Origin: Chromatiales bacterium
GTDB taxonomy: Bacteria > Pseudomonadota > Gammaproteobacteria > JACCYU01
Direction: 5' to 3'
DNA length: 5,101 bases
NCBI GenBank assembly: GCA_031177845.1
Contig: JAPSGG010000162.1
Span: forward strand, 1 to 5,101
This document shows, piece by piece, positions 1 to 5,101 of this stretch (positions are counted from its first letter, which is position 1; every line of letters begins with the position of its first letter). Position numbers and translations under genes: made by a program. The notes under the pieces are model-generated. The model was not told where the DNA came from. It did no database searches and saw only the letters and a list, made by a program, of their open reading frames with translations.

Positions 1-642
1 TATATCGGCTTCGGCGACGGGGGTTCCGGCGGCGATCCACTCAACAACGCGCAAGACACAAGCAATCTATTCGGCGCGCTGCTGCGCATCGATGTGGACG
101 GCGGTGAACCCTATAGCATTCCAGCGGGCAATCCCTTCGTTGACGAACGCGGCCGCGACGAGATCTATGCTTACGGACTGCGCAATCCATGGCGCTTCAG
201 CTTCGACCGTGCAGATGGAACGCTATGGCTCGGCGACGTAGGCCAGGGCGAGCGCGAGGAGGTCGACATCGTCGAGCTTGGCGGCAACTACGGCTGGCGC
301 TGCTACGAGGGCAGCTTGGAATTCAATCTCGAAGACTGCGGCGCAAAGAGGCAGTACATCTTCCCGGTATCCGAGTACAGCCACGACGAGGGCCGCTCCA
401 TCACCGGCGGGTTTGTTTATCGTGGCACCGCCATTCCGCAGCTGCAAGGAGCGTACGTGTTTGGCGACTTTGCAAGCGGCACAGTCTGGGGATTATTTCC
501 GAACGTCGGTACTGGCCGATTCGAGCGGCGTGTTCTGGTAAACAGCCAACTTGGTGTAGTGTCCTTCGCACAAGGCGCCGATGGCGAACTCTATGTCTTA
601 GACCTCCTAGGTGGTGGTCTTTACCAATTGGCGGCCAAGTAA
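1..642 (+). CDS. PQQ-dependent sugar dehydrogenase (GSDH-like beta-propeller), C-terminal part, 5' end outside window
   Basis: The reading frame is open from the first base to the TAA at 640-642 and gives 213 residues. It lacks its N-terminus, so no signal peptide or start can be judged; the GTG at 94 is internal. The fragment carries hallmarks of the soluble glucose/aldose sugar dehydrogenase family (GSDH, YliI-type): GDGGSGGDPLN at residues 5-15, AYGLRNPWRFSFD at about 57-69, LWLGDVGQ at 75-82, GGNYGWRCYEG at 94-104, and SITGGFVYRG at about 133-142, followed by the last blades ending in GELYVLDLLGGGLYQL. In the family the Arg-Asn of GLRNP (R61, N62) lies at the PQQ/Ca site; the catalytic His lies in the missing half. 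Cys101 and Cys113 are placed like a conserved disulfide pair, which suggests a periplasmic or secreted protein. Known members oxidise aldoses with PQQ; the substrate here is unknown, and a non-enzymatic propeller is possible. It stands alone, with a terminator-like hairpin about 110 bases downstream. Confidence 0.9.
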   Translation, partial: YIGFGDGGSGGDPLNNAQDTSNLFGALLRIDVDGGEPYSIPAGNPFVDERGRDEIYAYGLRNPWRFSFDRADGTLWLGDVGQGEREEVDIVELGGNYGWRCYEGSLEFNLEDCGAKRQYIFPVSEYSHDEGRSITGGFVYRGTAIPQLQGAYVFGDFASGTVWGLFPNVGTGRFERRVLVNSQLGVVSFAQGADGELYVLDLLGGGLYQLAAK

Positions 643-649
643 ACGAGGC

Positions 650-669
650 GTCGCCACGGGACTGGCGAC
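650..669. repeat. Perfect 7-bp inverted repeat just after the dehydrogenase stop codon
   Basis: GTCGCCA (650-656) and TGGCGAC (663-669) are perfect reverse complements around a 6-base loop. The structure starts 8 bases after the TAA of the dehydrogenase gene. No T-tract follows, so it is not a standard intrinsic terminator. It may stabilise the 3' end of the transcript or assist the hairpin further downstream. Confidence 0.6.
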
Positions 670-709
670 CTATGAATCCTAAGGGAGGGACAAAGATAAG
701 ACCAATGCA

Positions 710-725
710 AGGAATCTCTGAATAA
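710..725 (+). repeat. 16-base direct repeat, copy A
   Basis: AGGAATCTCTGAATAA matches AGGAACCTCTGAATGA at 834-849 at 14 of 16 positions, 124 bases apart. In both places the repeat forms the left arm of a hairpin. The pair could be ends of a small degenerate mobile element, since the form resembles short terminal repeats of insertion sequences, but there is no transposase here and I cannot assign a family. Confidence 0.55.
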
Positions 726-747
726 TTCCATCCTGGAATTCTCAGAG
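716..747. repeat. Interrupted inverted repeat (hairpin) CTCTGA..AATTCCA / TGGAATT..TCAGAG
   Basis: AATTCCA (724-730) pairs with TGGAATT (734-740) over a 3-base loop, TCC. The stem continues outward after a small internal loop (AT against C) with CTCTGA (716-721) pairing with TCAGAG (742-747). That is 13 base pairs in 32 bases. No T-tract follows on either strand. Its left arm is part of a 16-base repeat that recurs at 834-849. Confidence 0.65.
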
Positions 748-750
748 CAG

Positions 751-789
751 GAAAAGCGAAAAGCGTAGTTTTCGCTTTTCTTCGTTTTT
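751..789 (+). terminator. Terminator-like hairpin with T-rich tail, downstream of the sugar dehydrogenase gene
   Basis: GAAAAGCGAAAA (751-762) and TTTTCGCTTTTC (769-780) are a perfect 12-bp inverted repeat around a 6-base loop, followed by TTCGTTTTT (781-789). The arrangement fits an intrinsic terminator for plus-strand transcription ending the sugar dehydrogenase transcript. The stem has only 4 G/C pairs of 12, weak for a classical terminator. No T-tract follows it in the minus direction, so it probably does not terminate mazG transcription. Confidence 0.6.
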
Positions 790-813
790 AATGGCTTAAA
801 GCTGTCGAAAATG

Positions 814-833
814 GCGGCACATCCCTGTACCGC
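814..833. repeat. Short interrupted inverted repeat GCGG.ACA / TGT.CCGC
   Basis: GCGG (814-817) pairs with CCGC (830-833) and ACA (819-821) with TGT (826-828), with one C-A mismatch and a 4-base loop. It directly abuts the next hairpin at 834-862. On its own it is short enough to be chance; it is listed because it is one of five consecutive foldable segments in this gap. Confidence 0.35.
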
Positions 834-862
834 AGGAACCTCTGAATGAACCAGAGGCTCCT
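834..862. repeat. Hairpin AGGA.CCTCTG / CAGAGG.TCCT containing direct repeat copy B
   Basis: AGGA-A-CCTCTG (834-844) pairs with CAGAGG-C-TCCT (852-862): 10 pairs with a single A-C mismatch and a 7-base loop. It lies 22 bases beyond the mazG stop codon, so on the minus strand it would fold in the 3' tail of the mazG transcript. No T-tract follows in that direction, so termination there would need Rho or another signal. The left arm is the second copy (834-849) of the 16-base repeat at 710-725. Confidence 0.6.
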
Positions 863-884
863 TAAGAGCTATCGCTCCACGCCT

Positions 885-1682
885 TTATGTCTTTTCGCCC
901 TCGCGCTTCACGTTCTCCCACAGCATATCCAGTTCTTCCAGCGTGCAATCCTCGAGGCGACGGTTTCGATCTGCGAGTCTCAGCTCCATCGCCCTGAAGC
1001 GGCACTCGAATTTTCTGTTGGCCGCGCGCAGCGCACGCTCGGGGTCCGCCCCGGCATGGCGGACTAGGTTCACGACCGCGAATAACAGATCGCCCAGCTC
1101 CTCCTCGATGCGCGCCTCACCTCCTTCCGCCAGCGCTTGGCGGACCTCCGTGAGCTCCTCCTCAATCTTGGCGAGCACGCCGGATGAGTCCTTCCAGTCG
1201 AAGCCCTTGCCTGCAGCGCGTTGCTGCAGCTTCTGCGCGCGGGTTAAGGCCGGCAAGCCCGTGGCAATGCCGTCCAAGGCGCTAGGCGCCTCACCCTTGC
1301 CTATCTTCTCTGCCCGTTCGCGCGCCTTCTCGGCTTCCCAGGCTCTAGCGCGAGCAGGATCATCGGGAAACCGCACGTTGCTGAAGACGTGTGGGTGGCG
1401 CCGCACCAGCTTATCGCCAATTGCCTTTGCGACCTGATTGAAATCGAATAGATCCTGCTCGTGCGCCAACTGCGCGTAGTAGACGACCTGGAATAGCAGG
1501 TCGCCAAGTTCGTCCTTGAGTTCGTCGAAATCACCGCGCTCGATCGCATCGACGACCTCATAGGCCTCTTCCAGCGTGTGCGGCGCGATGCTGGCGAAGG
1601 TTTGTTCCAGATCCCAGGGACAGCCCTGCAGCGGGTCGCGCAACTCGGCCATGAGCACCAATAGACGCGCGACATTATCCAT
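885..1682 (-). CDS. mazG: MazG nucleoside triphosphate pyrophosphohydrolase
   Basis: This is a full-length 265-residue MazG (E. coli protein about 263). It hydrolyses (d)NTPs to NMP and pyrophosphate in the cytoplasm, clearing abnormal nucleotides; in E. coli it also affects ppGpp levels. Both tandem all-alpha MazG domains are present. The N-terminal domain has CPWDLEQTF (21-29), LEEAYEVVDAI (37-47) and ELKDELGDLLFQVV (54-67). The C-terminal domain has IEEELTEV (173-180) and EEELGDLLFAVVNLVRH (193-209), the Mg-binding EExxE...ExxD pattern, then ANRKFECRFRAME (221-232) and a final LWENVKR (254-260), which match the catalytic K/R/W region of the E. coli enzyme. The ATG at 1682 starts 10 bases after the stop of the yfaZ-like gene, and I see no Shine-Dalgarno sequence in that gap. 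Translational coupling in a two-gene operon is the likely explanation. Nothing appears damaged. Confidence 0.97.
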   Translation of the reverse strand: MDNVARLLVLMAELRDPLQGCPWDLEQTFASIAPHTLEEAYEVVDAIERGDFDELKDELGDLLFQVVYYAQLAHEQDLFDFNQVAKAIGDKLVRRHPHVFSNVRFPDDPARARAWEAEKARERAEKIGKGEAPSALDGIATGLPALTRAQKLQQRAAGKGFDWKDSSGVLAKIEEELTEVRQALAEGGEARIEEELGDLLFAVVNLVRHAGADPERALRAANRKFECRFRAMELRLADRNRRLEDCTLEELDMLWENVKREGEKT

Positions 1683-1692
1683 AACGTCGGAT

Positions 1693-2253
1693 TCAGAAGT
1701 TCAGCCGCAGGCCGATATGGATGTTGTCGTCCAGCTCCACGTCCCGTCCGTCACCGAGATCGACCTCCAGCAGCCGGTAGCCTATGAAACCGGCGGTGCG
1801 GGGGATGAACTCGATCTCGAAACGGGTGATGAAATCGAGCATGTTGTCCGCGTCGCTGCTGGTCGTGATCGACGGCGCATAGAAGGCCTCGGCCGAGACG
1901 TGCATGGGGATATTGGCAGGAATGGTGTACCTGACACGCCCGCCCAACGCGGCGGCGAGTACGTCTTCATCCGCGTCATCGAGCGCGAACAGGTACGCCT
2001 TGGCGCCCGCGCCGAAGCTGAACGGCATCTGACCCGGCGGCTGCCCCGAGACCACTAGTCCACCGTTGACCATCAGATCGTCATCTTCATTGAAGAAGAT
2101 CGCTGCCGATAGGTCTCCAGCGCTCACGCCAATTGGCCTGGAGTAACCGAACTGCGCGGCCCGTTCGCTCAAAAATATTTCCACCTGATCGGCATAAGCA
2201 GCCGCGACCCCGCCCATGCCGAGGACTACGGCGAGCACGTGTCTACAACGCAT
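1693..2253 (-). CDS. YfaZ-family outer-membrane protein
   Basis: The 186-residue product begins with a typical Sec signal peptide: basic start (MRCRH), hydrophobic core, and AYA-DQ cleavage expected after residue 21. The mature part alternates polar and hydrophobic residues as expected of beta-strands and ends in LRLNF. A terminal Phe is the usual recognition mark for outer-membrane assembly by the Bam complex. The length, the early QFGYSRPIG segment (35-42), the central GAGAKAYLF (81-89) and the closing GFIGYRLLEVDL (155-166) resemble the YfaZ family of gammaproteobacteria, whose function is unknown. An acidic loop (NEDDD, 55-59) and DDADED (92-97) may face outward. The ATG at 2253 has a GAGG Shine-Dalgarno 7 bases upstream. 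mazG follows 10 bases later. The outer-membrane location is well supported; the YfaZ assignment is from memory of the family and less certain. Confidence 0.78.
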   Translation of the reverse strand: MRCRHVLAVVLGMGGVAAAYADQVEIFLSERAAQFGYSRPIGVSAGDLSAAIFFNEDDDLMVNGGLVVSGQPPGQMPFSFGAGAKAYLFALDDADEDVLAAALGGRVRYTIPANIPMHVSAEAFYAPSITTSSDADNMLDFITRFEIEFIPRTAGFIGYRLLEVDLGDGRDVELDDNIHIGLRLNF

Positions 2254-2260
2254 AGGAAAA

Positions 2261-2264
2261 CCTC
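2261..2264 (-). promoter_or_regulatory. Ribosome binding site of the yfaZ-like gene
   Basis: On the minus strand the bases read GAGG, followed by 7 bases and the ATG ending at 2253. The spacing is ideal and supports this start codon, which also places a good signal peptide at the N-terminus. Confidence 0.7.
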
Positions 2265-2295
2265 ATCGCAAGATTGACCGCCGGCATGGGGCCGC

Positions 2296-2304
2296 AGTCT
2301 AACA
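2296..2304 (-). promoter_or_regulatory. Possible extended -10 promoter element for yfaZ-mazG
   Basis: On the minus strand the bases read TGTTAGACT, i.e. TG-n-TAGACT: an extended -10 with 4 of 6 matches to TATAAT. Transcription would start near 2289 and give a leader of roughly 36 bases before the yfaZ-like ATG. No convincing -35 lies 16-18 bases upstream. This is a pattern match only. Confidence 0.25.
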
Positions 2305-2408
2305 TGCTGTAAGGACATATCTACCCGCAAGGTCTCGCGGCGCGTGGACATCGCCCGTTCTCATGCCGGCCGTCATCATGCAAGGCGGAACCAGTCTGCC
2401 GGGTCATA

Positions 2409-2435
2409 TTGCTGCTTGAGGATTTACATTAGAAT
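2409..2435 (+). promoter_or_regulatory. Possible promoter for the diguanylate cyclase-fabA unit
   Basis: TTGCTG (2409-2414) and TAGAAT (2430-2435, 5 of 6 matches to TATAAT) are separated by 15 bases, shorter than the preferred 17. Transcription would start about 2442, placing the ATGs at 2434 and 2446 at or before the transcript start. That would leave the GTG at 2479 as the usable start of the cyclase. The gap 2254-2478 otherwise shows no clear operator or RNA structure. Confidence 0.25.
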
Positions 2436-2478
2436 GGCGCCTATCATGGATTTGTGCTTATCACGAGCTGAAGAATCG

Positions 2479-3663
2479 GTGAGCAAAAAGCTTCCACTCG
2501 AATTCCAATCGCTGCTCGCCGAGGCGCGTCGCAATGAAATCACGCTGCGTAAGTTCCAGTCCCTGGAGTTACAACTGCTGGGCTGTCGCTCACTGGCAGA
2601 ACTGATAAAGATGCTGCTTTATGAGAATCGCGCAGCCTTTGAGTGGGACAGGGTGACCCTCACACTGTTCGATCCGGCGTATGAGATCCGCCGTCTGCTG
2701 ACCCATGCTGGTGTGCCCGACGACCTGTGCCGCGATCTGATCTTTATTACCGAGCCGGATCAGTTGCCAGAGGCGTATCGGGCGCAACGGCTGCCGCGCC
2801 TTGGCGCCTTTGATGAGCGATTCCACGGCGCCTTGTTTCCACAGCTCCGCAAAGCCTTGGCTAGTGCGGCCGTACTGCCCCTCGTGCGCAGCGAACAGCC
2901 GATCGGCAGCCTAAACATCGGCAGCCACAAGGTCCAGCGTTTCCGTGAGGACAGCGGCACCGATTTCCTTCAGCACTTGGCGGCGGTCATATCCGTGTGC
3001 CTGGAGACGGCGGTCAATCAGGAGCGCCTTAAAGATGCCGGACTGACCGACGCGCTGACCGGCGTCAACAATCGCCGGTTTTTCGATCAACGTTTACCCG
3101 AAGAGGTCGCGCGCTCGCGACGTTTTGGGCAGCCCTTGAGCAGCCTGTTCATCGATATCGATCATTTCAAGGCGATCAATGATCAGCACGGCCATGTGGT
3201 AGGGGACAAGGCCCTGCAGGCGGTGGCGGCGCTCATCCGCGATCAGTTGCGCAGCATCGATGTGGTCGCGCGCTACGGGGGCGAAGAGTTCGCTGTGCTG
3301 CTGGCTGGGGCGAATGCACACGAGGCCGTCGATGTCGCGGAACGTATCCGGCGCAGCCTCATCGCCCACGCCGTTGCTATCTCCGACGATATACAGCTTA
3401 ATTTGTCGGCCTCCATCGGCGTCGCGACCCTGCACTCGGCGACCGACGCGCAGCAGGCCGACAATAAACTCCTAGGCGCGCAGCTTATCGAGGCCGCGGA
3501 TCGGCGCTCTACGAAGCCAAGCGTACCGGCCGCAACCGGGTCGTCAGCGCGGGACCGCAAACCGGACCGCATGGTGGGTGACGATATCGCGCGCCACGTC
3601 GCCGCTCTTGTTACCATACATTTCCTCATTCTCCACAGGACTCATGTTAGACCGCTCGCGTAA
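2479..3663 (+). CDS. Diguanylate cyclase with N-terminal GAF/DUF484-like domain; frame broken before the C-terminal helix
   Basis: The product is predicted to make c-di-GMP from two GTP in the cytoplasm. Residues about 12-180 look like a DUF484/GAF-type sensory domain preceded by a helix. The GGDEF domain starts at [12 protein letters not shown] (191-202), has metal-binding DID (226-228), ARYGGEEF with the active-site GGEEF at 267-271, and an RxxD inhibitory site (RSID, 258-261) five residues before it, so product feedback is expected. [10 protein letters not shown] (311-320) follows normally. After A-D (340-341) the frame is wrong: the conserved closing helix ([13 protein letters not shown]) appears in another frame from 3504 and would end at TGA 3581 (about 367 residues). 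As written the frame runs on to 3663 with unrelated sequence (394 residues). I chose GTG 2479 (VSKK) because upstream codons (TTG, TTA, TCA, CGA) look non-coding; ATGs at 2434 and 2446 are alternatives. The SD is weak (GAAG). fabA follows closely. Confidence 0.88.
   Translation: MSKKLPLEFQSLLAEARRNEITLRKFQSLELQLLGCRSLAELIKMLLYENRAAFEWDRVTLTLFDPAYEIRRLLTHAGVPDDLCRDLIFITEPDQLPEAYRAQRLPRLGAFDERFHGALFPQLRKALASAAVLPLVRSEQPIGSLNIGSHKVQRFREDSGTDFLQHLAAVISVCLETAVNQERLKDAGLTDALTGVNNRRFFDQRLPEEVARSRRFGQPLSSLFIDIDHFKAINDQHGHVVGDKALQAVAALIRDQLRSIDVVARYGGEEFAVLLAGANAHEAVDVAERIRRSLIAHAVAISDDIQLNLSASIGVATLHSATDAQQADNKLLGAQLIEAADRRSTKPSVPAATGSSARDRKPDRMVGDDIARHVAALVTIHFLILHRTHVRPLA
3499..3581 (+). other. Frameshift site and displaced C-terminal end of the GGDEF protein
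   Basis: The codons GCG GAT CGG CGC TCT break the family pattern A-D-x-A-L-Y-x-A-K-x-x-G-R-N. Shifting frame at about 3502-3504 restores GCG CTC TAC GAA GCC AAG (A-L-Y-E-A-K) and then RTGRNRV, ending at TGA 3579-3581. One base appears to be missing from the run CGGCGC at 3502-3507 (a codon such as CGC or CGG before GCG). There is no slippery heptamer, so programmed frameshifting is unlikely. The cause may be a real recent mutation or a sequencing/assembly error. Confidence 0.88.
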
Positions 3664-3673
3664 CCCGCCCGGC

Positions 3674-4189
3674 ATGACCAAACCGGAATCCTTTGAGCTC
3701 GACGAACTGCTGAAATGCGGATTTGGCGAGATGTTCGGCCCCGGCAATGCGCAGCTCCCCGTGCCCAACATGTTGATGATGGACCGTATCGTCAGGATCA
3801 CCAGCGAAGGCGGGGCCTATGACAAGGGCGAGATCATTGCGGAGCTCGACATCGGACCGGACTTGTGGTTTTTCAGGTGTCATTTCCCGGGGGACCCGGT
3901 CATGCCAGGCTGCCTGGGATTGGACGCCATGTGGCAGCTGGTCGGATTCTACCTGGCCTGGCTGGGCAATCCTGGCCGCGGGCGTGCATTGGGCGTGGCC
4001 GAGGTCAAATTCTCCGGCCAGGTGCTGCCAACCGCGCGCAAGGTGACTTACCGCATCGATATCAAGCGGCTGATCACCCGCCGGCTGGTGATGGGCATCG
4101 CCGACGGCAGTATGGCGGTCGACGGCCGGGAGATCTACACGGCCAAAGATCTCCGTGTAGGATTGTTTACGTCGACAGAAGGGTTCTGA
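3674..4189 (+). CDS. fabA: FabA, 3-hydroxydecanoyl-ACP dehydratase/isomerase
   Basis: FabA dehydrates 3-hydroxydecanoyl-ACP and isomerises trans-2- to cis-3-decenoyl-ACP, the committing step of anaerobic-type unsaturated fatty acid synthesis; it works as a cytoplasmic hotdog-fold homodimer. The 171-residue product is close to E. coli FabA (172) along its whole length: PNMLMMDRI (31-39), [18 protein letters not shown] (63-80), [18 protein letters not shown] (81-98), [19 protein letters not shown] (110-128) and the end KDLRVGLF (158-165). The catalytic pair His70 and Asp84 is present. I chose ATG 3674 because the N-terminus ([13 protein letters not shown]) then matches the E. coli start in length. 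ATG 3644 (AGGA only 3 bases before it) and GTG 3578 are in frame and would add 10 or 32 residues unlike the family. The restored end of the cyclase (3581) lies 92 bases upstream with no terminator seen, so they are probably co-transcribed. The usual partner fabB is not in the window. Confidence 0.97.
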   Translation: MTKPESFELDELLKCGFGEMFGPGNAQLPVPNMLMMDRIVRITSEGGAYDKGEIIAELDIGPDLWFFRCHFPGDPVMPGCLGLDAMWQLVGFYLAWLGNPGRGRALGVAEVKFSGQVLPTARKVTYRIDIKRLITRRLVMGIADGSMAVDGREIYTAKDLRVGLFTSTEGF

Positions 4190-4192
4190 GAT

Positions 4193-4210
4193 AGCGGGTT
4201 TAAACCTGCT
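4193..4210. repeat. 18-base near-perfect palindrome after fabA
   Basis: AGCGGGTTT (4193-4201) is directly followed by AAACCTGCT (4202-4210): eight of nine positions pair and the ninth is a G-T. With no loop it makes a poor hairpin but a good shape for a dimeric DNA-binding protein site. It begins 4 bases after the fabA stop codon, an unusual place for an operator, and could be chance. Confidence 0.45.
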
Positions 4211-4247
4211 CTGTAGCCATCGTAAAGCACAAGCTTGCGAGTGTGTG

Positions 4248-4280
4248 AGAGCGACGAGACATTATTGGGCGTCGCGCTCT
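4248..4280. repeat. Inverted repeat between fabA and pepN, possible bidirectional terminator stem without T-tract
   Basis: AGAGC-GACG (4248-4256) pairs with CGTC-gc-GCTCT (4270-4280), nine pairs with a 2-base bulge and a 13-base loop. It lies between the convergent fabA and pepN stops, where a shared terminator would be expected. Neither side carries a T-run, so intrinsic termination is doubtful. Confidence 0.4.
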
Positions 4281-4285
4281 TAAAG

Positions 4286-4307
4286 GCGCCCTCACAGCGC
4301 CCTCAGA
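4286..4307 (+). repeat. 11-base tandem repeat, two copies
   Basis: GCGCCCTCACA (4286-4296) is followed without a gap by GCGCCCTCAGA (4297-4307), with 10 of 11 positions identical. It is in the short convergent gap between fabA and pepN and is probably a replication-slippage duplication. Confidence 0.55.
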
Positions 4308-4338
4308 GCCCGCTTCGGCACAAAATGGTACCTTCCGG

Positions 4339-5101
4339 TCATATTACTAGGCTCTTGGAGGCGATCTCGAACACGTCCTTGGAAACACCCTCCGCTCCGG
4401 CCACGCGTTCGAGTTCCGCCCGCATGAGGTTTCTGCGCTTCGGGTCGTGCTTTTTCCAACGCGTGAAGCTCTTAACCAGCCGCGCGGCAGCCTGCGGATT
4501 GAGCGGATCGAGCCGCAAGACCTGGTCGGCGACAAAGCGGTAGCCCTCGCCCGAAATGTGATGAAAGTTGACGGGGTTACGCTGCGCGAAAGTCCCGATG
4601 ACGGCGCGCACACGGTTGGGATTGCGGATCGAGAAAAGTGGATGCCGCAGCAGGCGCTTGACCGTGTCCAGGGTCCTGGGCAAGCTCGATCCGGCCTGCA
4701 AAGCGAACCACTTGTCCATGACCAGTGGATCGTGCCGCCAGGCGTCGTGGAAGATCCGCACTGCGCGCTGGCGCTGCGGAGAGGCGCGGTCGTTCAGCGC
4801 GCGCAGCGCGCCCATGGTATCAGTCATGCTGCGCGCGGTGCTGAACTGATCGAACGCGCATTGCGCATGCGCCTCTCTGTCGAGCGTGTTGAGATAGGCT
4901 AGACACAGATCGCGCAAGCTGCGGCGACCGACGGATTTGGGTTCGTGGGCATCTCCACCGGGGCACGCATGGCGGCGATACGTCTCGACGAAGCACTGTT
5001 CGAGCACCTCGGCTATCGCCTTGCGCATGAATTCCCGCGCCGCGTGGATGGCATCCACGTCAATCTCCACCACCAGCTCCGCCAGATAGCTTTCGCTCGG
5101 T
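4339..5101 (-). CDS. pepN: Aminopeptidase N (PepN, M1 family), C-terminal part; 5' end outside window
   Basis: The frame is open from the right edge to TGA 4341-4339 and gives 253 residues of the C-terminal part of an alpha-aminopeptidase N; the full E. coli enzyme is about 870 residues. The fragment matches the alpha-helical C-terminal domain IV of E. coli PepN closely: SESYLAEL (2-9), IDVDAIHAAREFMRKAIA (about 13-30), SVGRRSLRDLCLAYL (56-70), a MTD segment, GLVMDKWF-like LVMDKWFALQA (126-136), IRNPNRVRAVIGTFAQRNP (157-175) and the close DPKRRNLMRAELE. The zinc HExxH motif and GAMEN exopeptidase motif belong to the missing N-terminal part. The GTG at 5073 is internal, since the family match continues upstream of it. 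The gene removes N-terminal residues from peptides in the cytoplasm. It converges on fabA with a 149-base gap. Confidence 0.97.
   Translation of the reverse strand, partial: PSESYLAELVVEIDVDAIHAAREFMRKAIAEVLEQCFVETYRRHACPGGDAHEPKSVGRRSLRDLCLAYLNTLDREAHAQCAFDQFSTARSMTDTMGALRALNDRASPQRQRAVRIFHDAWRHDPLVMDKWFALQAGSSLPRTLDTVKRLLRHPLFSIRNPNRVRAVIGTFAQRNPVNFHHISGEGYRFVADQVLRLDPLNPQAAARLVKSFTRWKKHDPKRRNLMRAELERVAGAEGVSKDVFEIASKSLVI

Noticed and set aside
189..725. 178-residue plus-strand reading frame overlapping the dehydrogenase gene
   Set aside because: It is a shifted frame over a clear GSDH-family coding region; the translation is Arg-rich and low in recognisable motifs.
943..1437. 164-residue plus-strand frame opposite mazG
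   Set aside because: Ser/Ala/Arg-rich antisense translation of a well-conserved mazG; typical of high-GC shadow frames.
1576..2058. 160-residue plus-strand frame across the mazG/yfaZ boundary
   Set aside because: It spans two genes on the opposite strand and has no domain signature or ribosome binding site.
2344..2478. Upstream extension of the cyclase from GTG 2344
   Set aside because: The first 30-45 residues (rich in His, Arg, Cys) have no family resemblance and rare codon use; the frame is merely open there.
3499..3512. Programmed ribosomal frameshift as explanation for the broken GGDEF frame
   Set aside because: No X-XXY-YYZ slippery heptamer is present at the switch point, so a base loss or sequencing error fits better.
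3544..3801. 85-residue minus-strand frame over the cyclase end and fabA start
   Set aside because: It is antisense to two recognised genes, with no motif and no upstream signal.
4235..4902. Plus-strand frames (102 and 151 residues) opposite pepN
   Set aside because: The minus strand there encodes a strongly conserved PepN C-terminus; these are mirror frames.
1..5101. CRISPR array, tRNA/rRNA, transposase or phage genes
   Set aside because: No regularly spaced repeats, cloverleaf, rRNA-like segment or recombinase motif could be found on reading through.

Overview
The window looks like ordinary chromosomal DNA of a gammaproteobacterium with a GC content judged by eye in the high 50s percent. 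The evidence is a FabA dehydratase and an aminopeptidase N that both read like close relatives of the E. coli proteins, a YfaZ-type outer-membrane protein, and a full-length two-domain MazG. The gene mix (housekeeping, envelope, c-di-GMP) would fit an environmental gammaproteobacterium. I cannot name a genus. I saw no phage, transposase, CRISPR, rRNA or tRNA.

Layout from left to right. (1) 1-642, plus strand: the C-terminal part of a PQQ-dependent soluble aldose/glucose dehydrogenase-like beta-propeller, whose start lies left of the window. (2) 643-884: a non-coding gap crowded with inverted repeats, including one terminator-like hairpin (751-789) and two copies of a 16-base repeat that each open a hairpin. 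(3) 885-2253, minus strand: yfaZ-like gene followed 10 bases later by mazG, apparently one transcript. (4) 2254-2478: a divergent promoter region. (5) 2479-3663, plus strand: a GAF/DUF484-like plus GGDEF diguanylate cyclase whose frame is broken by an apparent one-base loss near 3502, just before the last conserved helix. The undamaged frame would have ended at 3581. (6) 3674-4189, plus strand: fabA, probably transcribed with the cyclase. (7) 4190-4338: a short convergent gap with a near-perfect palindrome, a hairpin and an 11-base tandem repeat. (8) 4339-5101, minus strand: the C-terminal part of pepN, continuing beyond the right edge.

Functionally this is a set of independent modules: periplasmic sugar oxidation, nucleotide-pool sanitation (MazG), an outer-membrane barrel, c-di-GMP signalling, the branch point of unsaturated fatty acid synthesis (FabA), and peptide breakdown (PepN). 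No new multi-gene system is evident. The points most worth a second look are the frameshift in the cyclase, the hairpin and repeat cluster at 643-884, and the close coupling of a c-di-GMP enzyme to fabA.
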